Source: Xanthomonas sacchari
GTDB lineage: Bacteria > Pseudomonadota > Gammaproteobacteria > Xanthomonadales > Xanthomonadaceae
Length of the DNA stretch: 64,000 nucleotides
NCBI RefSeq assembly: GCF_040529065.1
Contig: NZ_CP132343.1
Location: 1,488,001 to 1,552,000, forward strand
Reading direction: 5' to 3'
The position numbers and the translations under genes are program-made. The first letter of the stretch is position 1. Each line of letters begins with the position of its first letter. The notes beneath the pieces were generated by a model. It had not been told where the DNA came from. It saw only the letters and a program-made list of their open reading frames with translations, and ran no database searches. This document shows positions 57,102-64,000 of the stretch, in pieces.

Positions 57102-59165
57102 TCAGACCACCGGTTCGCGCAACGCCGGCGACTCCCAACCCGGGCGCGGCGCGAAACGCTCGCCGTAGCGCGTGTGCAGGGCGCGCAGGCGCGCCAGCAG
57201 CACGTCGGCGCCGGCGGCGCGGATGTGCTGGATCGGGCCGCCGCGGAACGGGGCGAAGCCGGTGCCGAAGATCACGCCGGCATCGAGCAGGTCGGCATCG
57301 GCGACCACGCCCTCGTGCAGGCAGGCGACCGCTTCGTTGAGCAGCGGCAGGATCAGGCGGTCTTCGAGGTCGTCCGGCGCGCGGTAGTCCTTCGGCAGTT
57401 CGGGCTTCTTGGCACGGCCGTTCTCCCACGCGTACAGGCCCTGGCCGTCCTTCTTGCCGCGCTTGCCCGGCTCCACCGTCTGCAGTGCCGCCGGAATCGG
57501 CAGGCCCAGGAACGGTGCCAGTTCGGCGCCCACGCCCGCGGCCACGTCCAGGCCCACGGTGTCGATCAGTTCGATCGGCCCCATCGGCATGCCGAACTTG
57601 ACCGCGGCCTTGTCGATCGCCGGGCCGGGAATGCCCTCGGCATAGGCGGTGGCTGCTTCCAGCATGTACGGGAACAGCACGCGGTTGACCAGGAAGCCGG
57701 GGGTGCCGGCCACCGGCACCGGCAGCTTGTCGATCGCCTTGCAGAAGGCGGCCAGCCGCTTCTGGTTCTCCGGCGCCAGGCCGTCGTGGCAGACGATCTC
57801 CACCAGCGGCATCTGCGCCACCGGGTTGAAATAGTGCAGGCCGCCGAATTGCGCCGGGCGCTGGATGTGCTCGCGCAGTTCGGTCAGCGGGATCGAGGAG
57901 GTGTTGGTGCTGAGCAACGCATTCGGCTGCATGCGCGGTTCCAGGGACTGATACAGCTCGCGCTTGGCCTGCGGGTTCTCGATGATCGCCTCGATCACCA
58001 GGTCGGCGCTCGGCACGCCGTCGCCGGCCAGGTCGCCCTTCAGCCGTGCCGCCACCGCCGGGCGCTTGCTGTCGTCCTTGACCCGCTTGGCGAACAGTTC
58101 GCCGGCGCGGCTCAGCGCCCCTTCGATGAAGCGCTGCTCGCGGTCCTGCAGGGTCACCTCGAAGCCCTTGTAGGCCGACCAGGCGGCGATGTCGCCGCCC
58201 ATCACCCCGGCGCCGACCACGTGCACGTGGCGGATGCCGTGCTCCTTGCCGCCCAGCGCCTTGAGCCGCTCGGTGAGGAAGAAGATGCGGATCAGGTTGC
58301 GCGCGGTCGGCGTGCTGGCGAGCTTGACCACGGCCTTGCGCTCGGCGTCCAGGCGCGCCTGGATGCCGCTGCCGCCGCTGCGTTCCCACACCCCGATCAG
58401 CGCGTACGGCGCCGGGTAGTGTTCCTTGCGCGCCTTGCGCGCCACCTGCTTGCGCATCTGCGGCGCCAGCAGCTTGCGCGCCGGCCAGGTGTTGGTGGCC
58501 CAGGCGGTGGCGCGCTGCTTGAAGGGACGGGCGGTGCCGGACAGCGCCAGCGCCACCGCGGTATCGGTGAGCACGGCGGGCGCGGCGACCTTGTCGACCA
58601 GGCCCATCGCGCGTGCTGCCGAGGCCGACACGGTGCGCCCGGTGAGCATCAGGTCCATCGCCGCCGGCGCGCCGATCAGCCGCGGCAGGCGCGCGCTGCC
58701 GCCCCAGCCGGGGAAGATGCCGAGCTTGGTCTCGGGCAGGCCGATGCGGGTGGCCGCATCGCTGGAGGCGACGCGGTAGCGGCAGGCCAGGGCGATCTCG
58801 GTGCCGCCGCCCATGCAGAAGCCGTGGATCGCCGCGACCGTGGGGCAGGGCAGCTCGGCCAGTTTCTGGAAGGTGGCCTGGCCGCGGCGGATGGCGTCGT
58901 TGACGGTGCCGCGGCGGTCGAATTCCTGGAATTCCTTGAGGTCGGCGCCGGCGATGAAGCCATTGTCCTTGGCCGAGCGGATCACCACGCCCTTGGGCGG
59001 ATCGATGGCGATGCGCTCGAGCAGATTGCCCAGCTCCAGCAGCACGTCCTGCGACAGCGCATTGACGGGCGCGTCCTGGCGGTCGAGGCTGAGCACGACG
59101 ATGCCGTCGCCGCGGATGTCCGCTTGCCAGTGACTGAATCGGAGCCCGTCGAAGCCTGAAAGCAT
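57102..59165 (-). CDS. Fatty-acid oxidation multifunctional protein (enoyl-CoA hydratase/3-hydroxyacyl-CoA dehydrogenase, FadB/FadJ-like)
   Basis: 687 residues. The N-terminal crotonase fold has KDNGFIAGADLKEFQEFDRRG and IHGFCMGGGTEIALACRYRVAS, with GLPETKLGIFPGWGGSARLPRLIG as the catalytic region. The dehydrogenase half has HVHVVGAGVMGGDIAAWSAYKGFEV (NAD site), LSTNTSSIPLTEL, GLHYFNPVAQMPLVEIV and GTPGFLVNRVLFPYMLEAATAYAEG. It converts enoyl-CoA to 3-ketoacyl-CoA in beta-oxidation. The start is uncertain: the ATG used (MLSGFDGLRF) lies behind sequence with no good ribosome site, and in-frame ATGs at 59177 and 59207 are alternatives. The thiolase partner is not in the window. Confidence 0.94.
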   Translation of the reverse strand: MLSGFDGLRFSHWQADIRGDGIVVLSLDRQDAPVNALSQDVLLELGNLLERIAIDPPKGVVIRSAKDNGFIAGADLKEFQEFDRRGTVNDAIRRGQATFQKLAELPCPTVAAIHGFCMGGGTEIALACRYRVASSDAATRIGLPETKLGIFPGWGGSARLPRLIGAPAAMDLMLTGRTVSASAARAMGLVDKVAAPAVLTDTAVALALSGTARPFKQRATAWATNTWPARKLLAPQMRKQVARKARKEHYPAPYALIGVWERSGGSGIQARLDAERKAVVKLASTPTARNLIRIFFLTERLKALGGKEHGIRHVHVVGAGVMGGDIAAWSAYKGFEVTLQDREQRFIEGALSRAGELFAKRVKDDSKRPAVAARLKGDLAGDGVPSADLVIEAIIENPQAKRELYQSLEPRMQPNALLSTNTSSIPLTELREHIQRPAQFGGLHYFNPVAQMPLVEIVCHDGLAPENQKRLAAFCKAIDKLPVPVAGTPGFLVNRVLFPYMLEAATAYAEGIPGPAIDKAAVKFGMPMGPIELIDTVGLDVAAGVGAELAPFLGLPIPAALQTVEPGKRGKKDGQGLYAWENGRAKKPELPKDYRAPDDLEDRLILPLLNEAVACLHEGVVADADLLDAGVIFGTGFAPFRGGPIQHIRAAGADVLLARLRALHTRYGERFAPRPGWESPALREPVV

Positions 59166-59337
59166 GGGGAGGACCATCCGCTTGTGTATGGAGAAGATCG
59201 TTATCATCCAGAGGTTGTTTCCGTCGCGTCAAATCCCAATGCAGGGGAATTGAGGCGCGTCCCGCGACCGCTGGCCTTGCGCCAGCCTAACGGAACGCCG
59301 GTTAACGTCGTGGGGCGGCGATCCGCTGAGGGGCGCT

Positions 59338-59364
59338 GAACTTTTTTCCGAATTGGCGGTCAGA
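59338..59364 (+). promoter_or_regulatory. Sigma-E-type promoter for rpoE
   Basis: gaactt (59338–59343) is followed after 14 bases by ggtcaga (59358–59364), close to the sigma-E consensus pair GAACTT and TCAGA/TCTGA at the normal distance. It lies about 40 bases before the rpoE start and implies self-activation. Confidence 0.65.
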
Positions 59365-59404
59365 GGGTCCGACGTAGGTTGGGCTGACAGGAGTGCGGCC
59401 CGCT

Positions 59405-60025
59405 ATGGCCGATGTCGAAACACCCCAGGAGCTGGACCTGGAACTGGTCCGGCGTGTGCAGCGCGGCGAGAGCGCGGCGTTCGATGTGCTGGTGCGCAAG
59501 TACCAGCACCGGATCGTTGGGCTGATCGGGCGCTACATCGCCGACTGGAGCGAATGTCAGGACGTGGCCCAGGACACTTTCATCCGCGCCTACCGCGCGA
59601 TCGGGAGTTTCCGCGGCGACGCCCAGTTCTCCACATGGTTGCACCGGATCGCCGTGAACACCGCCAAGAACTACCTGGTCGCGCACAACCGCAGGCCGCC
59701 CACCGACGATGTCGACGTGCTCGATGCCGAGCAGTTCGACAGCGGCACCCGGCTGCGCGACACCGACACGCCCGAGCGCGAGCTGATGCGCCAGGAACTG
59801 GAGCGCACGGTGATGAAGGCGGTCGACGCCTTGCCGGAAGAGTTGCGCACCGCCATCACCCTGCGCGAGGTGGAGGGCATGAGCTACGAGGACATCGCGC
59901 AGAAGATGGGCTGCCCGATCGGCACCGTGCGTTCGCGGATCTTCCGCGCCCGCGAGGCCATCGACGCCGAACTCCGTCCCCTGCTGGATACCGACAGCGC
60001 CACCCGTGAGCGACACCGCGTATGA
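59405..60025 (+). CDS. rpoE: RNA polymerase sigma-E factor (AlgU/RpoE)
   Basis: 206 residues. Region 2 is LVRRVQRGESAAFDVLVRKYQHRIVGLIGRYIADWSECQDVAQDTFIRAYRAIGSFRGDAQFSTWLHRIAVNTAKNYL, and region 4 is VDALPEELRTAITLREVEGMSYEDIAQKMGCPIGTVRSRIFRAREAIDAEL, both typical of the envelope-stress ECF sigma factor. It directs transcription of periplasmic repair genes and itself. A sigma-E-like promoter lies upstream. Its stop overlaps the anti-sigma gene as ATGA. The start used gives MADVETPQELDLELV, with an in-frame ATG four codons earlier less likely. Confidence 0.96.
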   Translation: MADVETPQELDLELVRRVQRGESAAFDVLVRKYQHRIVGLIGRYIADWSECQDVAQDTFIRAYRAIGSFRGDAQFSTWLHRIAVNTAKNYLVAHNRRPPTDDVDVLDAEQFDSGTRLRDTDTPERELMRQELERTVMKAVDALPEELRTAITLREVEGMSYEDIAQKMGCPIGTVRSRIFRAREAIDAELRPLLDTDSATRERHRV

Positions 60026-60981
60026 CCGATAGCACGCCCTTTCCCAAGCCAGTGCCGGCGCCCGACAGCGCAGCGCCGGACAAGTTCGAGCTGCACTACC
60101 GGCAGCAACTGTCCGCGCTGATCGACGGCGAACTGCCGGCCGACGAAGCGCGCTTCGTGCTGCGCCGGCTGCAGCACGACGAGGAGTTGTCCGGCTGCCA
60201 TGAGCGCTGGCAGCTGTGCGGCGACATTTTGCGCGGCCGTGTCAGCGTGCCGGCGCCCAGCGATTTCAGTGCCCGCGTGCGCCAGGCGGTGGCCGCCGAA
60301 GCGCAGCAGGCTGCGCGTGCCGATGCGGCCAGCGCCGCCGGCAAACGCCGCAACTGGCGCTGGGGCGGCAGTGCGGCCCTGGCTGCTTCGGTCGCGGTGC
60401 TTGCGTTGTTCGTGACCCAACGCCTGCCGCAGACGCCCGAGGCGTTGCCGCCGGCGCAGGTCGCCGATGCTACCGCGCCCACGCCGGCGCCGGCCGCCGC
60501 CACGCCGCAGGTCCCGACGCCCGCGCCGGCGCCCGCCGATCCGCAGGGCGATCTCGCCGCCGCCGTCGCCGCCGCGCCGGCAATGGCGATCGCCGCCAAT
60601 CGTCGCCAGGAGGCGGCCGCGGCGGCGCGGCGCGAGACCACCCGTAGCGAACAGGCGGTACGCACCCGTAACGCCCCGGCCGAGCGCGCCTACGCCGCCG
60701 CGGCCCCCGCCAGGCCGCAGGCCAAGGCGTCCGCACAGCCCCCGTTCGTGGCGCCGGTCGCCGCGCCGACCATGGTCGCGCAACGCGCCAACGATCCGTT
60801 CGGGCACCCCGCCGCGCCGTTGCAGGCCCGGCCGTGGCCGCGCTCGACCCTGCCGGCCGCCGACGGCGGTGAATTCACCGCCAGCTTCCCGCGCAGCGGC
60901 GCGGACCCGGCGGCGTTCTATCCGTTCGAACCCCGTTTGCCTGCCGACGCGGCGACCAACCCGCCGCCGCAGCAGCCCTGA
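60022..60981 (+). CDS. rseA: Anti-sigma-E factor RseA-like membrane protein
   Basis: 319 residues. Residues 23–72 (ELHYRQQLSALIDGELPADEARFVLRRLQHDEELSGCHERWQLCGDILRG) match the RseA N-terminal sigma-binding domain. A transmembrane helix spans about 114–132 (WGGSAALAASVAVLALFVT). The rest is a Pro/Ala-rich periplasmic domain with low complexity, longer than in E. coli RseA. It holds the sigma factor inactive until regulated proteolysis in response to envelope stress. It is coupled to rpoE by a 4-base overlap and followed by mucD. The symbol rests on position and the N-terminal domain. Confidence 0.9.
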   Translation: MTDSTPFPKPVPAPDSAAPDKFELHYRQQLSALIDGELPADEARFVLRRLQHDEELSGCHERWQLCGDILRGRVSVPAPSDFSARVRQAVAAEAQQAARADAASAAGKRRNWRWGGSAALAASVAVLALFVTQRLPQTPEALPPAQVADATAPTPAPAAATPQVPTPAPAPADPQGDLAAAVAAAPAMAIAANRRQEAAAAARRETTRSEQAVRTRNAPAERAYAAAAPARPQAKASAQPPFVAPVAAPTMVAQRANDPFGHPAAPLQARPWPRSTLPAADGGEFTASFPRSGADPAAFYPFEPRLPADAATNPPPQQP

Positions 60982-61071
60982 ACCCCGCGCGCCGGTCTCT
61001 CGTCCCGGCGCGTGGTCCCCGTTGCTTCGTCCCCTCGTTGTTCCCCTTCCCGAACCGGAGGCTCGCGTCCG

Positions 61072-62604
61072 ATGACTCACCGTATCCGCCACCATCTGTT
61101 GGGCCTGCTGGCGCTGACCGTGCCGCTGGCTGCCTGTGCGCAGCAGCCCAGCCCCAGTGCCGCCAGCGCCCCGCCGCCGGCCGCGCAGTCCGCGCCGGCG
61201 CCGCAGCTGGTCGGCAACCTTCCCGACTTCACCCGGCTGGTCGAGCAGGTCGGCCCGGGCGTGGTCAATGTCGAGACCACCATCAGCCGCCGCGCCGCGG
61301 CCGCGCGCTCCGGCGGCGGCATGCCCGACGACGACCAGATGCCCGAGTTCTTCCGCCGCTTCTTCGGGCCGGACGGCATGCCGGGCATGCCCGGGCAGCC
61401 GCGCGGCGGCACGCCGGACGACGACGGCCCCGCGGGCCGCTCGATGGGCTCGGGCTTCATCATCTCGCCCGATGGCTACGTGCTGACCAACCACCACGTG
61501 GTCGACGGCGCCAGCGAGGTCAAGGTCAAGCTCACCGACCGCCGCGAGTTCACCGCCAAGGTGGTCGGCAGCGACCAGCAGTACGACGTCGCGCTGCTGA
61601 AGATCGACGGCAAGAACCTGCCGACGGTGCGCATCGGCGACTCCAACCTGCTCAAGCCCGGCCAGTGGGTGGTGGCGATCGGCTCGCCGTTCGGCCTGGA
61701 TCACTCGGTCACCGCCGGCATCGTCAGCGCCACCGGCCGCAGCAATCCCTACGCCGACCAGCGCTACGTGCCGTTCATCCAGACCGACGTGGCGATAAAC
61801 CAGGGCAATTCCGGCGGCCCGCTACTCAACACTCGCGGCGAGGTGGTCGGCATCAACTCGCAGATCTTCTCCGCCTCCGGCGGCTACATGGGCATCAGCT
61901 TCGCGATCCCGATCGACCTGGCGATGAGCGCGGTCGAGCAGATCAAGAAGACCGGCAAGGTCACCCGCGCCCAGCTCGGGGTCATGGTCGGCGCCATCGA
62001 TTCGCTGAAGGCGCAGGGCCTGGGCCTGCCGGATACCCGCGGCGCCCTGGTCAACCAGTTGGTCCAGGGTAGCCCGGCGGCCAAGGCCGGGCTGGAAGTG
62101 GGCGACGTGATCCGCACGGTCAACGGCACCGAGATCGGCGCCTCCAGCGACCTGCCGCCGATGATCGGCGCGATGCAGCCGGGCGCCAAGGTGCGCCTGG
62201 GCATCCTGCGCGACGGCAAGCCGCGCGAGCTGACCGTGCAGTTGACCGCGCTGGCCGACGACGCCCAGCCCAATGCCGGCCCGGCGGTCGGCGACAACGC
62301 CGCCCCGGCCACCGGTGCCAATGCGCTGCTCGGCATCGAAGTGGCCGACCTGGATGCCGCCACCCGCCAGCAGCTGGGGGTGGAGCCGGGCAAGGGCGTG
62401 CGCATCACCGCGGTGACCGGCCGCGCCGCGCGCGACGCGCAGCTGGTGCCGGGCATGGTCATTCTGCAGGTCGGGCGCACCCCGGTCGGCAGCGTGGCGG
62501 CCCTGAACCAGCAGCTGAGCGCCTACAAGAAGGGCGACGTGGTGATGCTGCTGATCCGCGTGCGCGACACCACCAGCTTCGTCGCGGTGCGCGCCGGCGG
62601 CTGA
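61072..62604 (+). CDS. mucD: Periplasmic serine protease DegP/MucD (HtrA family)
   Basis: 510 residues. The catalytic triad is His142 in VLTNHHVVDG, Asp172 in QQYDVALLKI and Ser247 in INQGNSGGPLLN. Two PDZ domains follow, one near residues 290–390 (VTRAQLGVMVGAIDSL … GSPAAKAGLEVGDVIRTVNG) and a second at the C-terminus (LLGIEVADLDAATRQQLGVEPGKGVRITAVTG). The signal region has LAAC (residues 19–22), so it may be a lipoprotein anchored in the membrane rather than a free periplasmic protein. It degrades misfolded envelope proteins and belongs to the sigma-E module. GGAGG lies 11 bases before the start. Confidence 0.94.
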   Translation: MTHRIRHHLLGLLALTVPLAACAQQPSPSAASAPPPAAQSAPAPQLVGNLPDFTRLVEQVGPGVVNVETTISRRAAAARSGGGMPDDDQMPEFFRRFFGPDGMPGMPGQPRGGTPDDDGPAGRSMGSGFIISPDGYVLTNHHVVDGASEVKVKLTDRREFTAKVVGSDQQYDVALLKIDGKNLPTVRIGDSNLLKPGQWVVAIGSPFGLDHSVTAGIVSATGRSNPYADQRYVPFIQTDVAINQGNSGGPLLNTRGEVVGINSQIFSASGGYMGISFAIPIDLAMSAVEQIKKTGKVTRAQLGVMVGAIDSLKAQGLGLPDTRGALVNQLVQGSPAAKAGLEVGDVIRTVNGTEIGASSDLPPMIGAMQPGAKVRLGILRDGKPRELTVQLTALADDAQPNAGPAVGDNAAPATGANALLGIEVADLDAATRQQLGVEPGKGVRITAVTGRAARDAQLVPGMVILQVGRTPVGSVAALNQQLSAYKKGDVVMLLIRVRDTTSFVAVRAGG

Positions 62605-62763
62605 TCCCGCGCGCCCGGCGGAGGCTGGGCGCCATCCCGGGCGCCGATCCGGACGGGTCGGCACCCCGGGGCCAGGGGCGAACCCGGCGGCCGTCACCAG
62701 CGGCCGCCGGCCATGCGATAATGGCCCGTTATCCTGACGACGGTCCTGGCCGCCGCCCACCTC

Positions 62764-64000
62764 ATGTCCTCTGATTCGATGCGGAACATCCGCAACTTCT
62801 CCATCATCGCCCACGTCGACCACGGCAAATCGACCCTGGCCGATCGCATCATCCAACTCTGCGGCGGCCTGCAGGCGCGCGAGATGGAAGCGCAGGTGCT
62901 CGACTCCAACCCGATCGAGCGCGAACGCGGCATCACCATCAAGGCCCAGTCCGTGTCGCTGCCGTACACCGCGCAGGACGGGCAGGTCTACCACCTGAAC
63001 TTCATCGATACCCCCGGCCACGTCGACTTCTCCTACGAGGTCAGCCGCTCGCTGGCCGCCTGCGAGGGCGCGCTGCTGGTGGTGGACGCGGCGCAGGGCG
63101 TGGAGGCGCAGTCGGTGGCCAACTGCTACACCGCGGTGGAGCAGGGGCTGGAAGTGGTGCCGGTGCTGAACAAGATCGACCTGCCCACCGCCGACATCGA
63201 CCGCGCCAAGGCCGAGATCGAGGCGGTGATCGGCATCGACGCCACCGACGCGGTGCCGGTCAGCGCCAAGACCGGGCTGAACGTGCGCGACGTGCTGGAG
63301 GCGATCGTGCACCGCATCCCGCCGCCGGTGCCGCGCGACACCGACAAGCTGCAGGCGCTGATCATCGATTCCTGGTTCGACAACTACCTGGGCGTGGTCT
63401 CGCTGGTGCGGGTGATGCAGGGCGAGATCAAGGCTGGCGACAAGCTGCTGGTGATGTCCACCGGCCGCACCCACCAGGTCGACAACGTCGGCGTGTTCAC
63501 GCCCAAGCGCAAGGTGCTGGCGGCGCTGCGCGCGGGCGAGGTGGGCTGGGTCACCGCCAGCATCAAGGACGTGCACGGCGCGCCGGTCGGCGACACCCTG
63601 ACCCTGGCCGGCGACCCGGCGAGCAAGCCGCTGCCGGGCTTCCAGGAAATGCAGCCGCGCGTGTTCGCCGGCCTGTTCCCGGTCGATGCAGAGGACTACA
63701 CCAACCTGCGCGAGGCGCTGGACAAGCTGCGCCTGAACGACGCGGCGCTGCGCTTCGAACCGGAAAGCTCCGAGGCCATGGGCTTCGGCTTCCGCTGCGG
63801 CTTCCTCGGCATGCTGCACATGGAGATCGTGCAGGAGCGCCTGGAGCGCGAGTACAACCTGGACCTGATCAGCACCGCGCCGACCGTGGTCTACGAGGTG
63901 CTGAAGACCGACGGCAGCATCATCAGCATGGACAACCCGGCCAAGCTGCCGCCGGTGAACATGGTCGAGGAGATCCGCGAGCCGATCATCCGCGCCAACA
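62764..64000 (+). CDS. lepA: Elongation factor 4 LepA, N-terminal part (cut by window end)
   Basis: The first 412 residues are visible. The GTPase starts [29 protein letters not shown] (G1), with ERERGITI (G2), [37 protein letters not shown] (G3) and VLNKIDLP (G4), followed by the barrel domain and part of domain 3. LepA back-translocates stalled ribosomes and aids assembly. It lies behind mucD with about 160 bases between and continues past the window. A weak hairpin (ggcggccg/cggccgcc, near 62687–62709) lies in the gap. Confidence 0.97.
   Translation, partial: MSSDSMRNIRNFSIIAHVDHGKSTLADRIIQLCGGLQAREMEAQVLDSNPIERERGITIKAQSVSLPYTAQDGQVYHLNFIDTPGHVDFSYEVSRSLAACEGALLVVDAAQGVEAQSVANCYTAVEQGLEVVPVLNKIDLPTADIDRAKAEIEAVIGIDATDAVPVSAKTGLNVRDVLEAIVHRIPPPVPRDTDKLQALIIDSWFDNYLGVVSLVRVMQGEIKAGDKLLVMSTGRTHQVDNVGVFTPKRKVLAALRAGEVGWVTASIKDVHGAPVGDTLTLAGDPASKPLPGFQEMQPRVFAGLFPVDAEDYTNLREALDKLRLNDAALRFEPESSEAMGFGFRCGFLGMLHMEIVQERLEREYNLDLISTAPTVVYEVLKTDGSIISMDNPAKLPPVNMVEEIREPIIRAN

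Overview
The window is a high-GC gammaproteobacterial chromosome segment that looks like Xanthomonas or a close relative in the Xanthomonadaceae. The clues are the rpoE–rseA–mucD–lepA order, long TonB-dependent receptors, a galactan-utilisation locus, a GDSL autotransporter esterase, and abundant short palindromic repeats (a 'ggctgaagccgctcctac' type and a 'cccctctccc…gagagggg' type). Species cannot be fixed from the sequence alone.

Layout. 1–6.4 kb: the C-terminal part of an M1 aminopeptidase, a small membrane protein, and an RND efflux adaptor/pump pair. 6.4–9.1 kb: a glycosyltransferase overlapping a polysaccharide deacetylase, then a GNAT acetyltransferase. 9.1–11.4 kb: a secreted protein of unknown family and an RNA 2'-O-methyltransferase whose N-terminus is written in a repeat element. 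11.6–12.85 kb: a 26-codon gene whose peptide ends in an aromatic SYAWYIWY tail, followed by a short cytochrome P450. This looks like a minimal P450-modified RiPP operon and is the most interesting item here. 12.9–17.7 kb: a LacI regulator, M28 peptidase, MscL, FAH-family hydrolase, a small membrane protein and a Rieske-type protein. 17.7–21.5 kb: SLC13 permease, trmB, thiG and thiS. 21.7–26.96 kb: autotransporter esterase, tRNA-Gly, an AT-rich patch with an orphan membrane protein, and a Tat-type phospholipase C. 27–28.3 kb: an IS110-family element between inverted REP copies. 28.4–34.7 kb: a TonB receptor, rimK, and a small secreted protein joined to a two-component system. 34.8–42 kb: katG with a possible OxyR site, a YafY-like regulator with a GST, a 141-bp tandem repeat array, and mutS. 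42.4–51.3 kb: a GH29 fucosidase and a galactan operon (TonB receptor, GH53 galactanase, GH2 galactosidase). 51.3–57 kb: a LysR regulator divergent from a YeiH-type protein, a stress-like trio (DUF4142, SRPBCC-like, Zn-dehydrogenase) and a CDF metal exporter. 57–64 kb: a FadB/FadJ-like protein, rpoE, rseA and mucD, and the start of lepA.

Functional groups. The galactan operon should bind and import galacto-oligosaccharides, cut them with GH53 and trim them with GH2. rpoE, its anti-sigma factor and the periplasmic protease form the envelope-stress module, with a sigma-E type promoter visible just ahead of rpoE. The 26-aa peptide plus P450 is predicted to make a cross-linked aromatic peptide of the cittilin/biarylitide kind. 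No dedicated exporter or protease is recognisable next to it, so maturation and export would depend on genes elsewhere.
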